A stretch of DNA of 64,000 bases, from contig NZ_AUBV01000005.1 in NCBI RefSeq assembly GCF_000429425.1, positions 1 to 64,000 of the forward strand, in the 5' to 3' direction. Of this stretch, positions 24,587 to 34,824 are shown one piece after another. The translations under genes and the position numbers were made by a program. The notes under the pieces are model-generated. The model saw nothing but the letters and a program-made list of their open reading frames with translations. It did no database searches and was not told the origin of the DNA. Numbering within the stretch: the stretch's first letter is position 1; every line of letters starts with the position of its first letter. Source of the stretch: Algoriphagus mannitolivorans DSM 15301. GTDB taxonomy: Bacteria; Bacteroidota; Bacteroidia; Cytophagales; Cyclobacteriaceae.

Positions 24587-26359
24587 TTAAATCGCCATGG
24601 TTTTCAACTGCATCTGATGCAGCTGGGTATAATATCCTCCAAGTTCCAAAAGACTAGCATGAGTGCCTGTTTCCACGATTTCACCCTTGTGCAGCACGAT
24701 GATTTTATCTGCTTTTTGGATGGTGGAAAGTCGGTGAGCAATCACAATCGAAGTCCTACCTTTCATCATTTTTTCAATTGACTCTTGAATCAATTCTTCA
24801 GTTTCCGTGTCCACAGAGGAAGTCGCCTCATCCAAAATCAAGATTTCAGGATTATAGACCATCGCCCTTACGAAGGAAATCAATTGGCGCTGCCCTACAG
24901 ATAAGGTAGATCCGCGCTCCATGACATTATAGTCCAAGCCTCCTGGTAGTCTCTCGATGAATTTTTTTGCTCCTACCAATTCTGCGGCTTCCATGACCTG
25001 TTCTCTGGAGATTTCAGGATTGCCTAAAGTGATGTTGTGGTAAATGCTGTTGGAAAAGAGGAATACATCCTGAAGTACCACCCCGATGTGCTTTCGCAAT
25101 ATCCCAAGTTCAAAATCTCGGATGTCGGTGCCATCGATATAGATATGGCCTTTGTTGATTTCATAAAATCTTGAAATCAAATTGATGATGGAGGATTTGC
25201 CGGCGCCAGTAGCTCCCACCAAAGCCACGGTTTCTCCATGTTTTACTTCGAAGCTGATGTCTTTCAAGACATATTCTTCATCCACATAAGCAAACCAAAC
25301 ATTCTCTAGCCGGATATTTCCCTGAAGCTTTTCGGGTTTGAAATCTCCTTCATTGGCAATGTGTTCCGTGGAGGCTAAAAGTTTGAAAATTCTGGAAGAA
25401 CTTACCACGCCCATTTGAAGCGTGTTAAATCGGTCAGCAATCATCCGGATTGGACGGAAGAATAACTGAAGATACATGATGAAAGAGATCAATACCCCGA
25501 TTTGGATTTCCATTCCCAAGACTCCCACTGCGCCATACCATACGACCAAACCTATTCCTATCGCTTGGATAATTTCAGCTACCGGGAAATAGATCGAATA
25601 GTACAATACTGAGCGGATATGGGCTCTCCGGTGTTCCCGGTTGATTTCTTTGAATTTTTCAAATTCGCGGGCTTCCCGATTGAAAATCTGAACAATGTTC
25701 ATTCCTGTGATATGTTCCTGCAAAAATGAATTCAGATTGGAAACCGCATTTCTAACATCATTGAAAGTCACTTTGATTTTTTCCTTGAATACGTAGGTGG
25801 AAATAATCAACAGAGGCAAGGTACATAAGCTGACCAAGGTGAGCTTCCAGTCTATGTAAAACATGACACCCAGGATGGTCACGATTTGCAAAAGGTCGCC
25901 GATAATCGCAGCAAGCCCTTCACTGAAGACATCAGCCAAGGTTTCGATATCCGATACATTTCTCGTGACTAGCCTACCGATTGGTGTATTGTCAAAGAAC
26001 TTCAGCCTCAATTTCAACAAATGCTTGTAGAGCCGAACTCGGATATCTTTGATGATGACTTGCCCAATCCAGCCAGAATAATAGGTATGTGCCCATTGGA
26101 CAATGGACTGCAGGATCATCAGCCCGACGAGGATATAGATGATTTTGATCAGGCCAGGCACATCTCCCAATGCGACATAATCATCAATGGCAACCTGAAT
26201 AAAGTAGGGTCGAGTAGGGGCCAAAAAAGCCAGCGCAATCGTCAAAAAGACCAAGAAATAAAACTGCGCTCGATAGGGCTTTACAAAACTATAAAGCTGC
26301 TTCAAGACTTTCATGTCGACGATTTCGCCGGAGGATTCTTTTTCTTTTGCTAAGCTCAA
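24587..26359 (-). CDS. ABC exporter, fused permease and ATPase (MsbA/LmrA-like)
   Basis: This 590-residue half-transporter has six transmembrane helices (about 20-310), then an ATPase domain. That domain shows Walker A GATGAGKSS (about 380-388), the signature LSVGQRQL, Walker B ILILDEATSSVD and the switch histidine in IVIAHRLSTI. It exports a lipid, drug or peptide; substrate unknown. It follows truA by 6 bases and is followed by envelope proteins, so it heads an envelope-linked group by context. It would act as a homodimer or with another half-transporter. Confidence 0.92.
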   Translation of the reverse strand: MSLAKEKESSGEIVDMKVLKQLYSFVKPYRAQFYFLVFLTIALAFLAPTRPYFIQVAIDDYVALGDVPGLIKIIYILVGLMILQSIVQWAHTYYSGWIGQVIIKDIRVRLYKHLLKLRLKFFDNTPIGRLVTRNVSDIETLADVFSEGLAAIIGDLLQIVTILGVMFYIDWKLTLVSLCTLPLLIISTYVFKEKIKVTFNDVRNAVSNLNSFLQEHITGMNIVQIFNREAREFEKFKEINREHRRAHIRSVLYYSIYFPVAEIIQAIGIGLVVWYGAVGVLGMEIQIGVLISFIMYLQLFFRPIRMIADRFNTLQMGVVSSSRIFKLLASTEHIANEGDFKPEKLQGNIRLENVWFAYVDEEYVLKDISFEVKHGETVALVGATGAGKSSIINLISRFYEINKGHIYIDGTDIRDFELGILRKHIGVVLQDVFLFSNSIYHNITLGNPEISREQVMEAAELVGAKKFIERLPGGLDYNVMERGSTLSVGQRQLISFVRAMVYNPEILILDEATSSVDTETEELIQESIEKMMKGRTSIVIAHRLSTIQKADKIIVLHKGEIVETGTHASLLELGGYYTQLHQMQLKTMAI

Positions 26360-26365
26360 GGCTGG

Positions 26366-27115
26366 TTAGTCTAGGTAAAGGTTGGCAGGGTAATTCACTT
26401 GGCATAAAAACAGCCCTTTTGCGGGAGCTGCTTTTCCCGCTTTTGTTCTGTCTTTGGATAGGATCAATTCTTCGAAAGATGCTAGAGTCCTGGCGCCAAG
26501 TCCAATCTCCATCAAAGTTCCTACAATTGCTCTTACCATTCCACGCAAAAAACGATTAGCGGTTATATGAAATAACAATTCACCGTCTTTTTGTTCCCAA
26601 CGGGCAGAATGGATTTTGCATCGAAAGTGATTGACTTCCGTCTGAATTTTGCTAAAGCACTCAAAGTCCTCATGTTGAAGAAGGATTTGGGCGGCTTCAT
26701 TCATTTTGTCCACATCGGGTTGCTGAAAGATCAACCAAGCCAATTCATCCAAGAAAGGGCTTTTTTGGAATATTATCCGATAGAAATAAGACCGATCGAT
26801 GGCGTCAAAGCGGGCATGAGCTTCTGGCTGAACTTCCCTAATGGAATGTATGGCAATTTCCTTGGGAAGAATGGCATTGATTCCTTTCATGAATTTCTCA
26901 AGAGACAATGCTCCTGCAAAATCAAAGTGACAAACTTGCATGCTGGCATGAACTCCCGTGTCGGTTCTTCCGCTTCCCATGATTGAAATCGGGGTTCTGA
27001 GGTAAGTGGAAAGGGCTTTTTCCAAACATTCCTGGACAGTAAATGCATTTTGCTGAATTTGCCATCCATGAAAGGGTGAGCCTTTATAGCTTAATTCCAG
27101 AAAATACCGCTTCAT
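26366..27115 (-). CDS. truA: tRNA pseudouridine synthase A
   Basis: This 249-residue enzyme converts uridines 38-40 of tRNA anticodon arms to pseudouridine. The catalytic aspartate lies in GSGRTDTGVHA (about 53-63). RYFLELSYKGSPFHGWQ at the N-terminus and NRFLRGMVRAIVGTL near the C-terminus are diagnostic. ATG 27115 (MKRYFLEL) is chosen; ATG 27124, adding three residues, is also possible. It is transcribed divergently from the DUF4293 gene and shares its transcript with the ABC exporter. Confidence 0.94.
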   Translation of the reverse strand: MKRYFLELSYKGSPFHGWQIQQNAFTVQECLEKALSTYLRTPISIMGSGRTDTGVHASMQVCHFDFAGALSLEKFMKGINAILPKEIAIHSIREVQPEAHARFDAIDRSYFYRIIFQKSPFLDELAWLIFQQPDVDKMNEAAQILLQHEDFECFSKIQTEVNHFRCKIHSARWEQKDGELLFHITANRFLRGMVRAIVGTLMEIGLGARTLASFEELILSKDRTKAGKAAPAKGLFLCQVNYPANLYLD

Positions 27116-27222
27116 CTCAATCATGGCTGCAAAGATACAATTCCCAATCAAATCCTAAGGCGGTACTCAGAAGCTTGGTATTGTTTGGATTTGGGTTTTT
27201 CTTTGCAAAAAATAATCTAACA

Positions 27223-27693
27223 ATGATTCAGCGAATTCAAACCATCTTCCTGTTTTTGGTAGTCGTGTGTATGGGGATTACTCTTGGTACCGAGCTATGG
27301 GAACAAAACATGAACGGTCAAACTTGGAAGCTTAATGCACTTTTTCTGGAAAATCTGGATGCCAGCGGTGAAGTAATCAGCTCCGACTCCAAATGGTATC
27401 TTGCCGCATTGGCCGCTTTTGCAGGCCTTTTGGCCTTGATCTCTATTTTCCAGTACAAAAACAGAGGAAGGCAAATGATGATCAATATGGTCAACAGTCT
27501 CTTTATGGTTGCCTTAGTTGCCTTGACTTTTTTGACTACCAATGGACTGAATTCAGAGTTGGGGTCAGAAGTAGCGGGTAGCTATAAAATCGGATTTTGG
27601 GCTGTTTTGGCCGGGATGGTTTTCAATATGCTTGCGAATCGCTTTATCCGAAAAGATGAAATGCTCGTCCGTTCCGTGGACAGAATCAGATAA
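27223..27693 (+). CDS. DUF4293-type four-helix membrane protein
   Basis: This 156-residue protein has four transmembrane helices (about 4-24, 56-74, 85-105 and 120-140), with MIQRIQTIFLFLVVV at the start and IRKDEMLVRSVDRIR at the end. The N- and C-terminal motifs match what I recall of DUF4293 in Bacteroidota. The ATG at 27223 is preferred because the upstream frame lies within truA. A strong terminator follows. Function unknown. Confidence 0.85.
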   Translation: MIQRIQTIFLFLVVVCMGITLGTELWEQNMNGQTWKLNALFLENLDASGEVISSDSKWYLAALAAFAGLLALISIFQYKNRGRQMMINMVNSLFMVALVALTFLTTNGLNSELGSEVAGSYKIGFWAVLAGMVFNMLANRFIRKDEMLVRSVDRIR

Positions 27694-27698
27694 GTCAA

Positions 27699-27727
27699 AA
27701 CCCGGCCACATAAGCCGGGTTTTTTGT
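27699..27727 (+). terminator. Terminator of the DUF4293 gene
   Basis: AACCCGGC / GCCGGGTT hairpin with a 7-base loop followed by TTTTTTG. Confidence 0.9.
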
Positions 27728-27792
27728 TGCTGTGATAAAAGTACTTCAATTCTTTCCGAGACTTTCCTAATTTGAAACCAAAGTAAAGCATC

Positions 27793-28896
27793 ATGAAATT
27801 CGAAACTTTAGCCATTCACAAAGGCAATCTGATTACAGATAAAAACAAGCCTGTCGTCCAGCCCATCACACTCAGCACCACTTTTGAGCATGGAAACGAG
27901 GGAGGAGTCCTATACACCCGGGCAAACAACCCCAATAGAATGGCCTTGGAAGAGCTGGTGTCATGCTTGGAAAAGGGAGTGGACGCGGCAGCTTTTTCAT
28001 CAGGAAATGCTGCGGGTACAGCAGTTTATCAGGCCTTGAAGCCAGGCTCTCACATTATCGCCCCTGATGACATGTACCATGGACTGCACAATTCCATGAC
28101 CATTCTGTTTGCAGGAATTCATGAAGTTTCATTTGTGGACATGAGTGATTTGGAGGCTGTCAAAAAAGCCATCAGATCTAATACCCAATTGTTCTGGGTA
28201 GAAACTCCCTCAAATCCATTGTTGAAAATCACCGATATCCGGGCAATTTCAGAATTGGCCAAAGCTCAGGGAGCAGTATTGGTTTGTGACAATACGTTTG
28301 CCACACCTGTGTTTCAAAATCCGCTGCTTTTGGGGGCAGATATCGTGATGCATAGTAGTACGAAATATTTTGGAGGCCATTCCGATATCCTGGGTGGTGC
28401 CTTGGTGACCAAAGACTCCAACGAGTTTTGGGAAAAAATCAGGACTGTACAAAAAGTGGGAGGGGCAGTTCCTTCTCCTGCAGATTGCTACTGGCTGACC
28501 AGAAGTATTCGGACCTTAGCCTATCGAATGAAAGGCCATGCGGAGCATGCGAGGATTCTTGCAGAGTTTTTGATAAATCATCCCAAGGTGGAGCGAGTTT
28601 TTTATCCCGGATTGAAAAATCACAAAGGACATGATATCGCAGCAGCTCAAATGAGCGGCTTCGGGGGAATCGTGTCTTTCACCGTGAAAGGCGGCGCTGA
28701 AGAGGCTAACCAAGTGGTTTCGAAACTTGAGCTCTTTGCCAATGCTACAAGCTTGGGAGGAGTAGAAAGCTTGATCGAGAGACGCGCAGCTGTTGAAGGT
28801 CCCGATACCAAAACCCCTCAAAATCTTCTTAGAGTTTCAGTAGGACTGGAACACACCGACGACCTTCTAGAAGACTTGAATCAAGCTTTGGGTTGA
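27793..28896 (+). CDS. Trans-sulfuration PLP enzyme (cystathionine gamma-synthase/lyase family)
   Basis: This 367-residue fold-type I enzyme of the Cys/Met metabolism family shows TRANNPNRMALEELVSCLEKG near 41-60 and the PLP lysine in MHSSTKYFGGHSD (about 197). LWVETPSNPLLKITDI carries the aspartate-proximal region, and GGVESLIERRAAVEG precedes the C-terminus. It acts on O-acylhomoserine or cystathionine; the exact reaction (gamma-synthase, gamma-lyase or methionine gamma-lyase) cannot be told from sequence. No SAM riboswitch-like structure is seen upstream. It converges on the M1 peptidase gene. Confidence 0.9.
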   Translation: MKFETLAIHKGNLITDKNKPVVQPITLSTTFEHGNEGGVLYTRANNPNRMALEELVSCLEKGVDAAAFSSGNAAGTAVYQALKPGSHIIAPDDMYHGLHNSMTILFAGIHEVSFVDMSDLEAVKKAIRSNTQLFWVETPSNPLLKITDIRAISELAKAQGAVLVCDNTFATPVFQNPLLLGADIVMHSSTKYFGGHSDILGGALVTKDSNEFWEKIRTVQKVGGAVPSPADCYWLTRSIRTLAYRMKGHAEHARILAEFLINHPKVERVFYPGLKNHKGHDIAAAQMSGFGGIVSFTVKGGAEEANQVVSKLELFANATSLGGVESLIERRAAVEGPDTKTPQNLLRVSVGLEHTDDLLEDLNQALG

Positions 28897-28930
28897 TCAA
28901 TTAAAAAGTTGCAGGTTAATGTCTAAAGTA

Positions 28931-28968
28931 AAAAAAAAGAGGCTCTGGAATCCCAGAACCTCTTTTTT
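28931..28968. terminator. Bidirectional terminator
   Basis: AAAGAGG-TCTGG / CCAGA-CCTCTTT hairpin with flanking A and T runs lies between the convergent PLP enzyme and M1 peptidase genes. Confidence 0.9.
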
Positions 28969-28969
28969 G

Positions 28970-30928
28970 TTAATTCTTGTAGATCTCTACTGGCCAAGAA
29001 TCATTTCCGTAATTAATATCGGTAATGACTTTGTCTGGATCGATTTCAACTGATTTTACTTTTTTAGATGTTTTGAGCAAGTGTGTCCAAGAATCAGTTC
29101 TTTGCCAGATTTCTACTGGAAGTTTGACTCTTTCCTTGCTATCGTCTTCATAGGTTACTTCCAGAAGTACTGGCATCGGGAAATCTCCTTTGTTAACCAA
29201 GTTGATCAGGTAATTGCCACCATAAGGCTGCACACCGGTGATTCCCAAATCAATATTTCCGTTTCCATAGAACCAGCCTTTCCAAAACCAGCTTAGGTTT
29301 TCTCCGGCCACATTTTCCATATGGTTGAAAAAGTCAGCAGGTTGTGGGTGCTTGAATGCCCAGGTTTTGATGTAAGATCTGAAGGCATTGTCAAATCGCT
29401 CATGACCTAGGATATATTCTCTTAGCATCACCAGTCCGATAGCTGGTTTCATATAGGCTACCATTCCCAGGTTGCGGGTATCGGTCACATCCGGGTAATT
29501 GTCAATACCTTCTCTGGACTCGTTGGTGAAGTAATTGTTGAATCTCCGGGTTTGGATTAAGTTGCTTGGATACTCTTCATTATTGAAGGCTTTTGAGCTA
29601 TAGTGGTTGATAAAGGTGTTGAATCCTTCATCCATCCAGGCATATCTGCGTTCGTTGGTTCCGACGATCATTGGGAACCAGTTATGGCCAAATTCATGAT
29701 CTGTCACGCCCCAGAGGGAAGCGCCTTTGGAATTGTAATGGCAGAAATTCAAGCCCGGATATTCCATGCCATTGATTTCGGCAGCGACATTGGTGGCCGA
29801 CTCGTAAGGGAACTCAAACCACTGCTTCGAGTAGTACTCGATGGAAGCCTTGCTGTATTCTGTGGAGCGAGACCAAGCTTCCTCTCCGTTGCTTTCGATC
29901 GGATAGACGGATTGGGCCAAAATTGATTTTCCACTAGGCAGATTGATTTTGGCTGCGTCCCAGATAAATGCATCAGAGGTGGCAAATGCGATGTCTCTGG
30001 CATTTTGAATTCTGAAATGCCAAGTAATCATGCCCTCTTGTTTAGGTCGGGTCAATCGGGTGTTTTTGATTTCTTCCGGAGAAACCAAATAAACCGTTTC
30101 CTCGCTTTGAGCGGCTTTTGCATAGCGGCTTTGAAGCTCCTTGGAAAGGACTTCATTCGGATTCATCAGTTTGCCGGATCCAACCACGATGTGATTGTAA
30201 GGTACAGTGACTTTGTAATCAAAATTTCCGTACTCCAAGTAAAACTCGCCCGCACCTAGGTAGGGTTCGACATTCCAGCCTTCTACATCATCGAATACGG
30301 CGACTTTTGGATACCACTGCGCAAAAGCATAGATCCAACCATCTTTAACTTTCAATCGGCCCATTCGGTCCATTCCTTTTTGAGGAACTTTGAAAGAAAA
30401 GTCCATGGATACGGTAGCTTTTCCGCCTTTGGCAGGGATGGGTTCAGCAAACCAAACCTGCATCCGTGTGTCATCGATCAGGTGACGAGAAGAAACGTTT
30501 CCTTTGGTACCTACTTTTGCTGCAACGTTGGATATAGCATATCCTCCGTCGGTGTCACCGTTGTATCGGTTTCCTTGGATCGGGGTGGTGAGTGTTCCTC
30601 TGGAATCAGGAGTGAACCGGTTTTGCTCGAGTTGTAGCCAGATAAAATCAAGGCTCTCGGGACTGTTGTTGGTGTAGGTGATGGTTACTTTGCCGGATAG
30701 GGTGAAGTTGGATTCATCGAGACTCACTTCAATCTGGTAGTCTGCGGCATTTTGCCAATAGGCTTCACCGGGCTTCCCTGAGGCGGTTCGGTACATGTTT
30801 CCTTTTCGGTCCATGAATTCCGAGAAGTCCTTTTGGTTGTTATCCTTGGCTTGTTGAGCCAAGCTTGGGTTTACATTCAGTGATAGAAAAAGGGACAAAA
30901 GTCCTCCCAAAAGCATTTGTTTTCTCAT
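28970..30928 (-). CDS. M1 family metallopeptidase, secreted
   Basis: This 652-residue exported aminopeptidase has a signal peptide ([24 protein letters not shown]). It has the N-terminal M1 beta domain, the substrate-binding GMEYPG (in place of GAMEN) and the zinc site HEFGHNW with the third ligand Glu in WMDEGFNTF, 18 residues downstream. Tyr in the MVAYMKPAI region probably supplies the transition-state residue. It cleaves peptides in the periplasm or at the surface. It is monocistronic, with a shared terminator. Confidence 0.93.
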   Translation of the reverse strand: MRKQMLLGGLLSLFLSLNVNPSLAQQAKDNNQKDFSEFMDRKGNMYRTASGKPGEAYWQNAADYQIEVSLDESNFTLSGKVTITYTNNSPESLDFIWLQLEQNRFTPDSRGTLTTPIQGNRYNGDTDGGYAISNVAAKVGTKGNVSSRHLIDDTRMQVWFAEPIPAKGGKATVSMDFSFKVPQKGMDRMGRLKVKDGWIYAFAQWYPKVAVFDDVEGWNVEPYLGAGEFYLEYGNFDYKVTVPYNHIVVGSGKLMNPNEVLSKELQSRYAKAAQSEETVYLVSPEEIKNTRLTRPKQEGMITWHFRIQNARDIAFATSDAFIWDAAKINLPSGKSILAQSVYPIESNGEEAWSRSTEYSKASIEYYSKQWFEFPYESATNVAAEINGMEYPGLNFCHYNSKGASLWGVTDHEFGHNWFPMIVGTNERRYAWMDEGFNTFINHYSSKAFNNEEYPSNLIQTRRFNNYFTNESREGIDNYPDVTDTRNLGMVAYMKPAIGLVMLREYILGHERFDNAFRSYIKTWAFKHPQPADFFNHMENVAGENLSWFWKGWFYGNGNIDLGITGVQPYGGNYLINLVNKGDFPMPVLLEVTYEDDSKERVKLPVEIWQRTDSWTHLLKTSKKVKSVEIDPDKVITDINYGNDSWPVEIYKN

Positions 30929-31086
30929 AGAACTATTGATTTCCCACTAAATTAAGGAGAAAAAAATGGAGCGGCTAGGTGGATTATTCTGAAAGGTGAA
31001 AGGATTAACAGAATTTTAGAAACCACAAGAATTTGGATTGGGGATTGGATGCCCCTTACTTTTGGGGAGGATTATTTAAAGCCCTC

Positions 31087-32913
31087 ATGAAAAAAGCACT
31101 TCTGGTGAGCGTTTTAGCGGTTTTAGCTTTTAAAGCCAATGCTCAAAACGACACCACAGCCCAAAATCTGGATGAGATTATCATCCAGGAAAACCGAATC
31201 CAGATTCCATTTTCCAAACAAAGCCGAAATATCACAGTGGTAGATCGACCCCAATTGGAAACCACTCCTGCCCGAAGTTTGCCGGAAATTCTGTCCTTTG
31301 TCCCCGGAATAGATGTAAGACAGCGCGGAGTCACCGGGGTCCAAGCGGATATTGGTATCCGTGGAGGTACCTTTGAGCAGACTTTAATGCTGATGAACGG
31401 GATCAAGCTTTCTGATCCTCAGACGGGTCATCATATGATGAATATTCCCATTCCTTTGGTCAATATTGACCGGGTGGAAGTCCTGAAAGGCCCGGCATCC
31501 CGGATTTTTGGTCAGAATGCCTTTGCCGGGGCCGTCAATGTAATTACTCAGCTTAGCGATGTTCGGAGCCTGCGAGTTCAAGGGTATGCAGGCGATTTCG
31601 GTATGAAGGGGGTGAACTTTGCCGGTTCTCTGCCTGCTGGAAAGTATCGACAGAATTTGGCCATATCCTATGATGATTCCAACGGACACCAATACAACTC
31701 GGACTACCAAGTCAGCAATGTTTTCTACGAAGGTGGTATTGCCCTAAACGAAAAGAATTCCATTCGGGGAATGTTGGCCTACACAGATCGGACTTTTGGA
31801 GCCAACGGATTTTACACCTCTGCTTTCCCGGATCAATGGGAAAGTATTCAGACCAGTTTGGCTTCTTTATCCCATACGTATCAAAGTGATCGATTTTATT
31901 TCAATACTCGTGGGTATTGGAGACAAAATCAGGATGAATACCGCCTGAGAAGAAATGAACCTTCTTTCTACCAAAATAACCATACTACGGATGTTTTTGC
32001 CTTGGAAGGAAATGGGAGCTTTACCAGCCAGTTGGGAACCACAGGATTTGGGATTGAGGCCAGAAAAGAGCAGATCGAATCCAATAATCTGGGAGCGCAT
32101 GACCGAACTTTGTATGGCTTGTTTTTGGAGCAGCTGGTCAATCTGGGAAGTAAAGTAGACCTACGAGCAGGCTTGTATTCCAACTATTATTCGGAATATG
32201 GCTGGAAGCATTTTCCAGGAGCTGAACTTGGATTCCAGGCTACCCAACATTTGAGATTTTATTCTGGTATTGGATCCAGCTTTAGAATTCCCACTTATAC
32301 CGATTTGTATTACAAAGGACCCACCAATATTGGAAATCCAAATCTCTTGCCTGAAGAAGCCCGGTCTTTTGAGTTGGGTGGAAAATGGGCTAAATCCAAC
32401 TGGAGAGCGGAGTTGGTGTATTTCAACCGCTTCAGCGAAAGTCTGATCGAATGGGTAAGAACTTCGGCTTCGGAACCTTGGCAGCCTCGAAATTTGAACG
32501 AGGTGACCTTCAAGGGTGTGGAGGCCTCTTTGGGCTATCGAATCAGTCCTACCGGTCGGTCTGTTCAGGTGAAAGAAGTGTTGTTGTCCTACAATTACAT
32601 CGATGCTGATTTTGCTCCCCAACCGGGATTGGAGTCCAGATACGCCCTTACTGCTCTGAAAAATCAGGTTATAGGCGGAGTATTGGTTGGAATTGGTCAA
32701 AAATTGGAGTGGAATACCAAAATGCGGTATGTGGAGCGGATTTCTCAGGAGCCCTATTTTCTACTGGACATGAGAGTAGATTATAATCGAGTTGGTAAAC
32801 TTGGCTTTTTTGCCGAAGCCTCAAATATCACCAACGAAGATTATGTGGAAGCAGGCACTGTCCAAATGCCCGGAAGATGGTTTAGAGCAGGATTTATGTT
32901 GAATTTGGAGTGA
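31087..32913 (+). CDS. TonB-dependent outer-membrane receptor
   Basis: This 608-residue receptor has a signal peptide (KKALLVSVLAVLAFKANAQ), a plug domain (about 45-150: LPEILSFVPGIDVRQRG, IRGGTFEQTLMLMNGIKLSD, VEVLKGPASRIFGQNAFAG) and a 22-strand barrel ending in FRAGFMLNLE. The N-terminal DUF4480/CarboxypepD domain of SusC types is absent, so it is of the classic siderophore or cobalamin (FhuA/BtuB-like) class. No lipoprotein partner is adjacent. The start ATG at 31087 is chosen by the signal peptide. Ligand unknown. Confidence 0.92.
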   Translation: MKKALLVSVLAVLAFKANAQNDTTAQNLDEIIIQENRIQIPFSKQSRNITVVDRPQLETTPARSLPEILSFVPGIDVRQRGVTGVQADIGIRGGTFEQTLMLMNGIKLSDPQTGHHMMNIPIPLVNIDRVEVLKGPASRIFGQNAFAGAVNVITQLSDVRSLRVQGYAGDFGMKGVNFAGSLPAGKYRQNLAISYDDSNGHQYNSDYQVSNVFYEGGIALNEKNSIRGMLAYTDRTFGANGFYTSAFPDQWESIQTSLASLSHTYQSDRFYFNTRGYWRQNQDEYRLRRNEPSFYQNNHTTDVFALEGNGSFTSQLGTTGFGIEARKEQIESNNLGAHDRTLYGLFLEQLVNLGSKVDLRAGLYSNYYSEYGWKHFPGAELGFQATQHLRFYSGIGSSFRIPTYTDLYYKGPTNIGNPNLLPEEARSFELGGKWAKSNWRAELVYFNRFSESLIEWVRTSASEPWQPRNLNEVTFKGVEASLGYRISPTGRSVQVKEVLLSYNYIDADFAPQPGLESRYALTALKNQVIGGVLVGIGQKLEWNTKMRYVERISQEPYFLLDMRVDYNRVGKLGFFAEASNITNEDYVEAGTVQMPGRWFRAGFMLNLE

Positions 32914-32946
32914 GAATTTTACTCAAATAGAATTTAGTGATGGAAG

Positions 32947-32976
32947 GGCGACTCCAAAGGAGTTGCCGTTTTTTTG
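32947..32976 (+). terminator. TonB receptor gene terminator
   Basis: GGCGACTCC / GGAGTTGCC hairpin (one G-T pair) with a 3-base loop, followed by GTTTTTTTG. Confidence 0.85.
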
Positions 32977-33000
32977 CACTATTACCAACTTGGGTAAAAT

Positions 33001-33028
33001 AAAAAAGCCCCAGAACATTCCGAGGCTT
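33001..33028 (-). terminator. tRNA-Val operon terminator
   Basis: On the minus strand AAGCCTC and GGGGCTT pair with an 11-base loop, followed by a T run. It lies just after the 3' end of the second tRNA. Confidence 0.65.
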
Positions 33029-33032
33029 GATG

Positions 33033-33107
33033 TGGAAGTTGAGGGATTCGAACCCCCGACCCTCTGCTTGTAAGGCAGATGCTCTGAACCAGCTGAGCTA
33101 AACTTCC
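33033..33107 (-). tRNA. tRNA-Val (anticodon TAC), copy 2
   Basis: A full cloverleaf on the minus strand: GGAAGTT acceptor pairing with AACTTCC, D arm with AGCTCAGCTGG, anticodon stem CTGC/GCAG around CTTACAA (anticodon TAC), and the T arm GGGTTCGAATCCC. No CCA is encoded. It is base-for-base identical to the copy at 33134-33208, 26 bases upstream. Confidence 0.97.
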
Positions 33108-33133
33108 TGAAAGGACTGTTGGTTTTGTTTATG

Positions 33134-33208
33134 TGGAAGTTGAGGGATTCGAACCCCCGACCCTCTGCTTGTAAGGCAGATGCTCTGAACCAGCTGAGCT
33201 AAACTTCC
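33134..33208 (-). tRNA. tRNA-Val (anticodon TAC), copy 1
   Basis: The same cloverleaf as the neighbouring copy, with anticodon TAC reading GUA and, by wobble, other valine codons. The two are transcribed together on the minus strand and followed by one terminator, which suggests a recent tandem duplication kept for dosage. Confidence 0.97.
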
Positions 33209-33435
33209 ATTTCGTTTGCGTGCCAAACGGATTGCAAAGGTAGATTCTAAAATTTTAAAGGCAAATAAAAAATTCAATTCCTTTGCAATGGCTTGAAAAT
33301 GAGGGGTATTTTTTTTGTTTGCTTTGCAATATGCGATGGTTAGCCTTTGTTCTTCTAATTCTCGACTATTTATTGCCTATACTTCCAAAGGTTTTTTTCC
33401 GCAGATTAGCGCAGATTTATCTTTTAATTGTATTT

Positions 33436-33470
33436 AGGTCTCCGGTCTTCTGACTCCCAACTTCCAACTT
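33436..33470. repeat. Dispersed intergenic repeat words, second location
   Basis: GTCTCCGGTCT and GTCTTCTGAC overlap here (33438-33454); their complements are both found in the 23S-5S spacer at 75-99. The preceding CGCAGATTAGCGCAGATT (33400-33420) is a direct repeat of GCAGATT. All are non-coding. Confidence 0.45.
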
Positions 33471-33471
33471 T

Positions 33472-34734
33472 TCAATACCCATACTTCCCTTTCCACTTTC
33501 CAGATAAATACTTTCTCAGCTCATTTTCCCGTGCATTTTCTCCGGGATCGTAGAGTTTGGTGTTTTTGATTTCTTCGGGTAAATATTCCTGCTCCACAAA
33601 GTTGCCGGGGAAATCATGGGAATATTTGTAGGTCTTTCCGTAGTTCAGATCCTTCATCAACTTTGTCGGGGCATTTCTAAGATGAAGGGGAACGGATAAA
33701 TTTCCAGTTTGTGCGACTAGCGCTTGGGCCTGATTGATGGCTAAGTAGGAAGCATTGCTTTTGGGGGAGCTGGCCAGATAAGTCACGCACTGGGAAAGTA
33801 TTATTCTCGCTTCGGGATAACCAATGATTTTTACCGCTTCGAAGCAATTGGTGGCTAATAAGAGGGCATTGGGATTGGCATTTCCGATGTCTTCGGAAGC
33901 CAAAATCACCAATCTGCGGGCGATAAATTTCACATCTTCTCCACCTTCGATCATTCTTGCCAGCCAATACACAGCTGCATTGGGATCTGAACCCCGGATG
34001 GATTTGATAAAGGCAGAAATGATATCGTAATGCTGTTCGCCGGATTTGTCATAAAGCGCTACTTTTTGCTGGGCGATCTGCATGACCTTTTCGTCAGTAA
34101 TCACGCAGGGATTCTCGTTGATTCCATCGATGACGATCTCCAAGAGGTTCAGCAGCTTTCTTCCGTCTCCGCCTGAAATTCTCAATAAGGCATCAATTTC
34201 CTGGAGCTCTACCTTGATTTTTTTCAGATCGACATCCTTTTCAAGAGCCTGTTTCATCATGGCTTCCAATTCGGCTTTACCCAAAGGATTCAAGGTAAAA
34301 ACCTGACATCTGGAAAGAAGTGCTGAGTTGACTTCAAAGCTCGGATTTTCGGTGGTAGCTCCGATCAGCCGGATGGTGCCTTTTTCTACTGCACCCAAAA
34401 GTGCGTCTTGCTGGGATTTGTTGAAGCGGTGGATTTCGTCGATGAATAAGACAACTCCTTGTTGAAATCTTGCTTTTTCAATGACCTCACGGATGTCTTT
34501 TACCCCGGAACTGATCGCACTTAGCGTGTAGAATGGCGCCTTGATCTCATTGGCGATGATATTCGCGATGGTGGTCTTTCCTACTCCTGGAGGTCCCCAA
34601 AGAATCAGCGAAGGCACATTGCCGGACTTGATGGCCTTGAAAAGAAATGAATTGGGAGAGGATAAATGCTCCTGCCCGATCAGATCTTCCAATCGGGTGG
34701 GACGCATTCTTTCCGCAAGTGGGGTAGGGTTCAT
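33472..34734 (-). CDS. rarA: Replication-associated recombination protein A (MgsA/RarA)
   Basis: This 420-residue AAA+ ATPase has Walker [10 protein letters not shown] (about 46-54), Walker [16 protein letters not shown] (about 95-109) and sensor GATTENPSF. The C-terminal tetramerisation region carries [13 protein letters not shown] and [15 protein letters not shown]. RarA acts at stalled replication forks. The N-terminus [24 protein letters not shown] is the usual start. It follows the threonine-aldolase operon by about 90 bases on the same strand but has no visible terminator before it. Confidence 0.96.
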   Translation of the reverse strand: MNPTPLAERMRPTRLEDLIGQEHLSSPNSFLFKAIKSGNVPSLILWGPPGVGKTTIANIIANEIKAPFYTLSAISSGVKDIREVIEKARFQQGVVLFIDEIHRFNKSQQDALLGAVEKGTIRLIGATTENPSFEVNSALLSRCQVFTLNPLGKAELEAMMKQALEKDVDLKKIKVELQEIDALLRISGGDGRKLLNLLEIVIDGINENPCVITDEKVMQIAQQKVALYDKSGEQHYDIISAFIKSIRGSDPNAAVYWLARMIEGGEDVKFIARRLVILASEDIGNANPNALLLATNCFEAVKIIGYPEARIILSQCVTYLASSPKSNASYLAINQAQALVAQTGNLSVPLHLRNAPTKLMKDLNYGKTYKYSHDFPGNFVEQEYLPEEIKNTKLYDPGENARENELRKYLSGKWKGKYGY

Positions 34735-34824
34735 TTGAGTAGTAGCAAGATTTTAGACAAAAGAATCAAGACTTTGACTTCAGGAATCAAATCAATTTAT
34801 CATAAAAAATCTTAGGCACTTTTC

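Noticed and set aside
27728-27792. SAM or other methionine riboswitch before the trans-sulfuration enzyme
   Set aside because: Only 65 bases lie between the previous terminator and the start, too short for a SAM aptamer plus expression platform, and no conserved core was seen.
33330-33452. 40-codon frame (MRWLAFVLLILDYL...) before rarA
   Set aside because: It runs through the spacer repeat words, ends inside them, and has no neighbour to explain it; chance is more likely.
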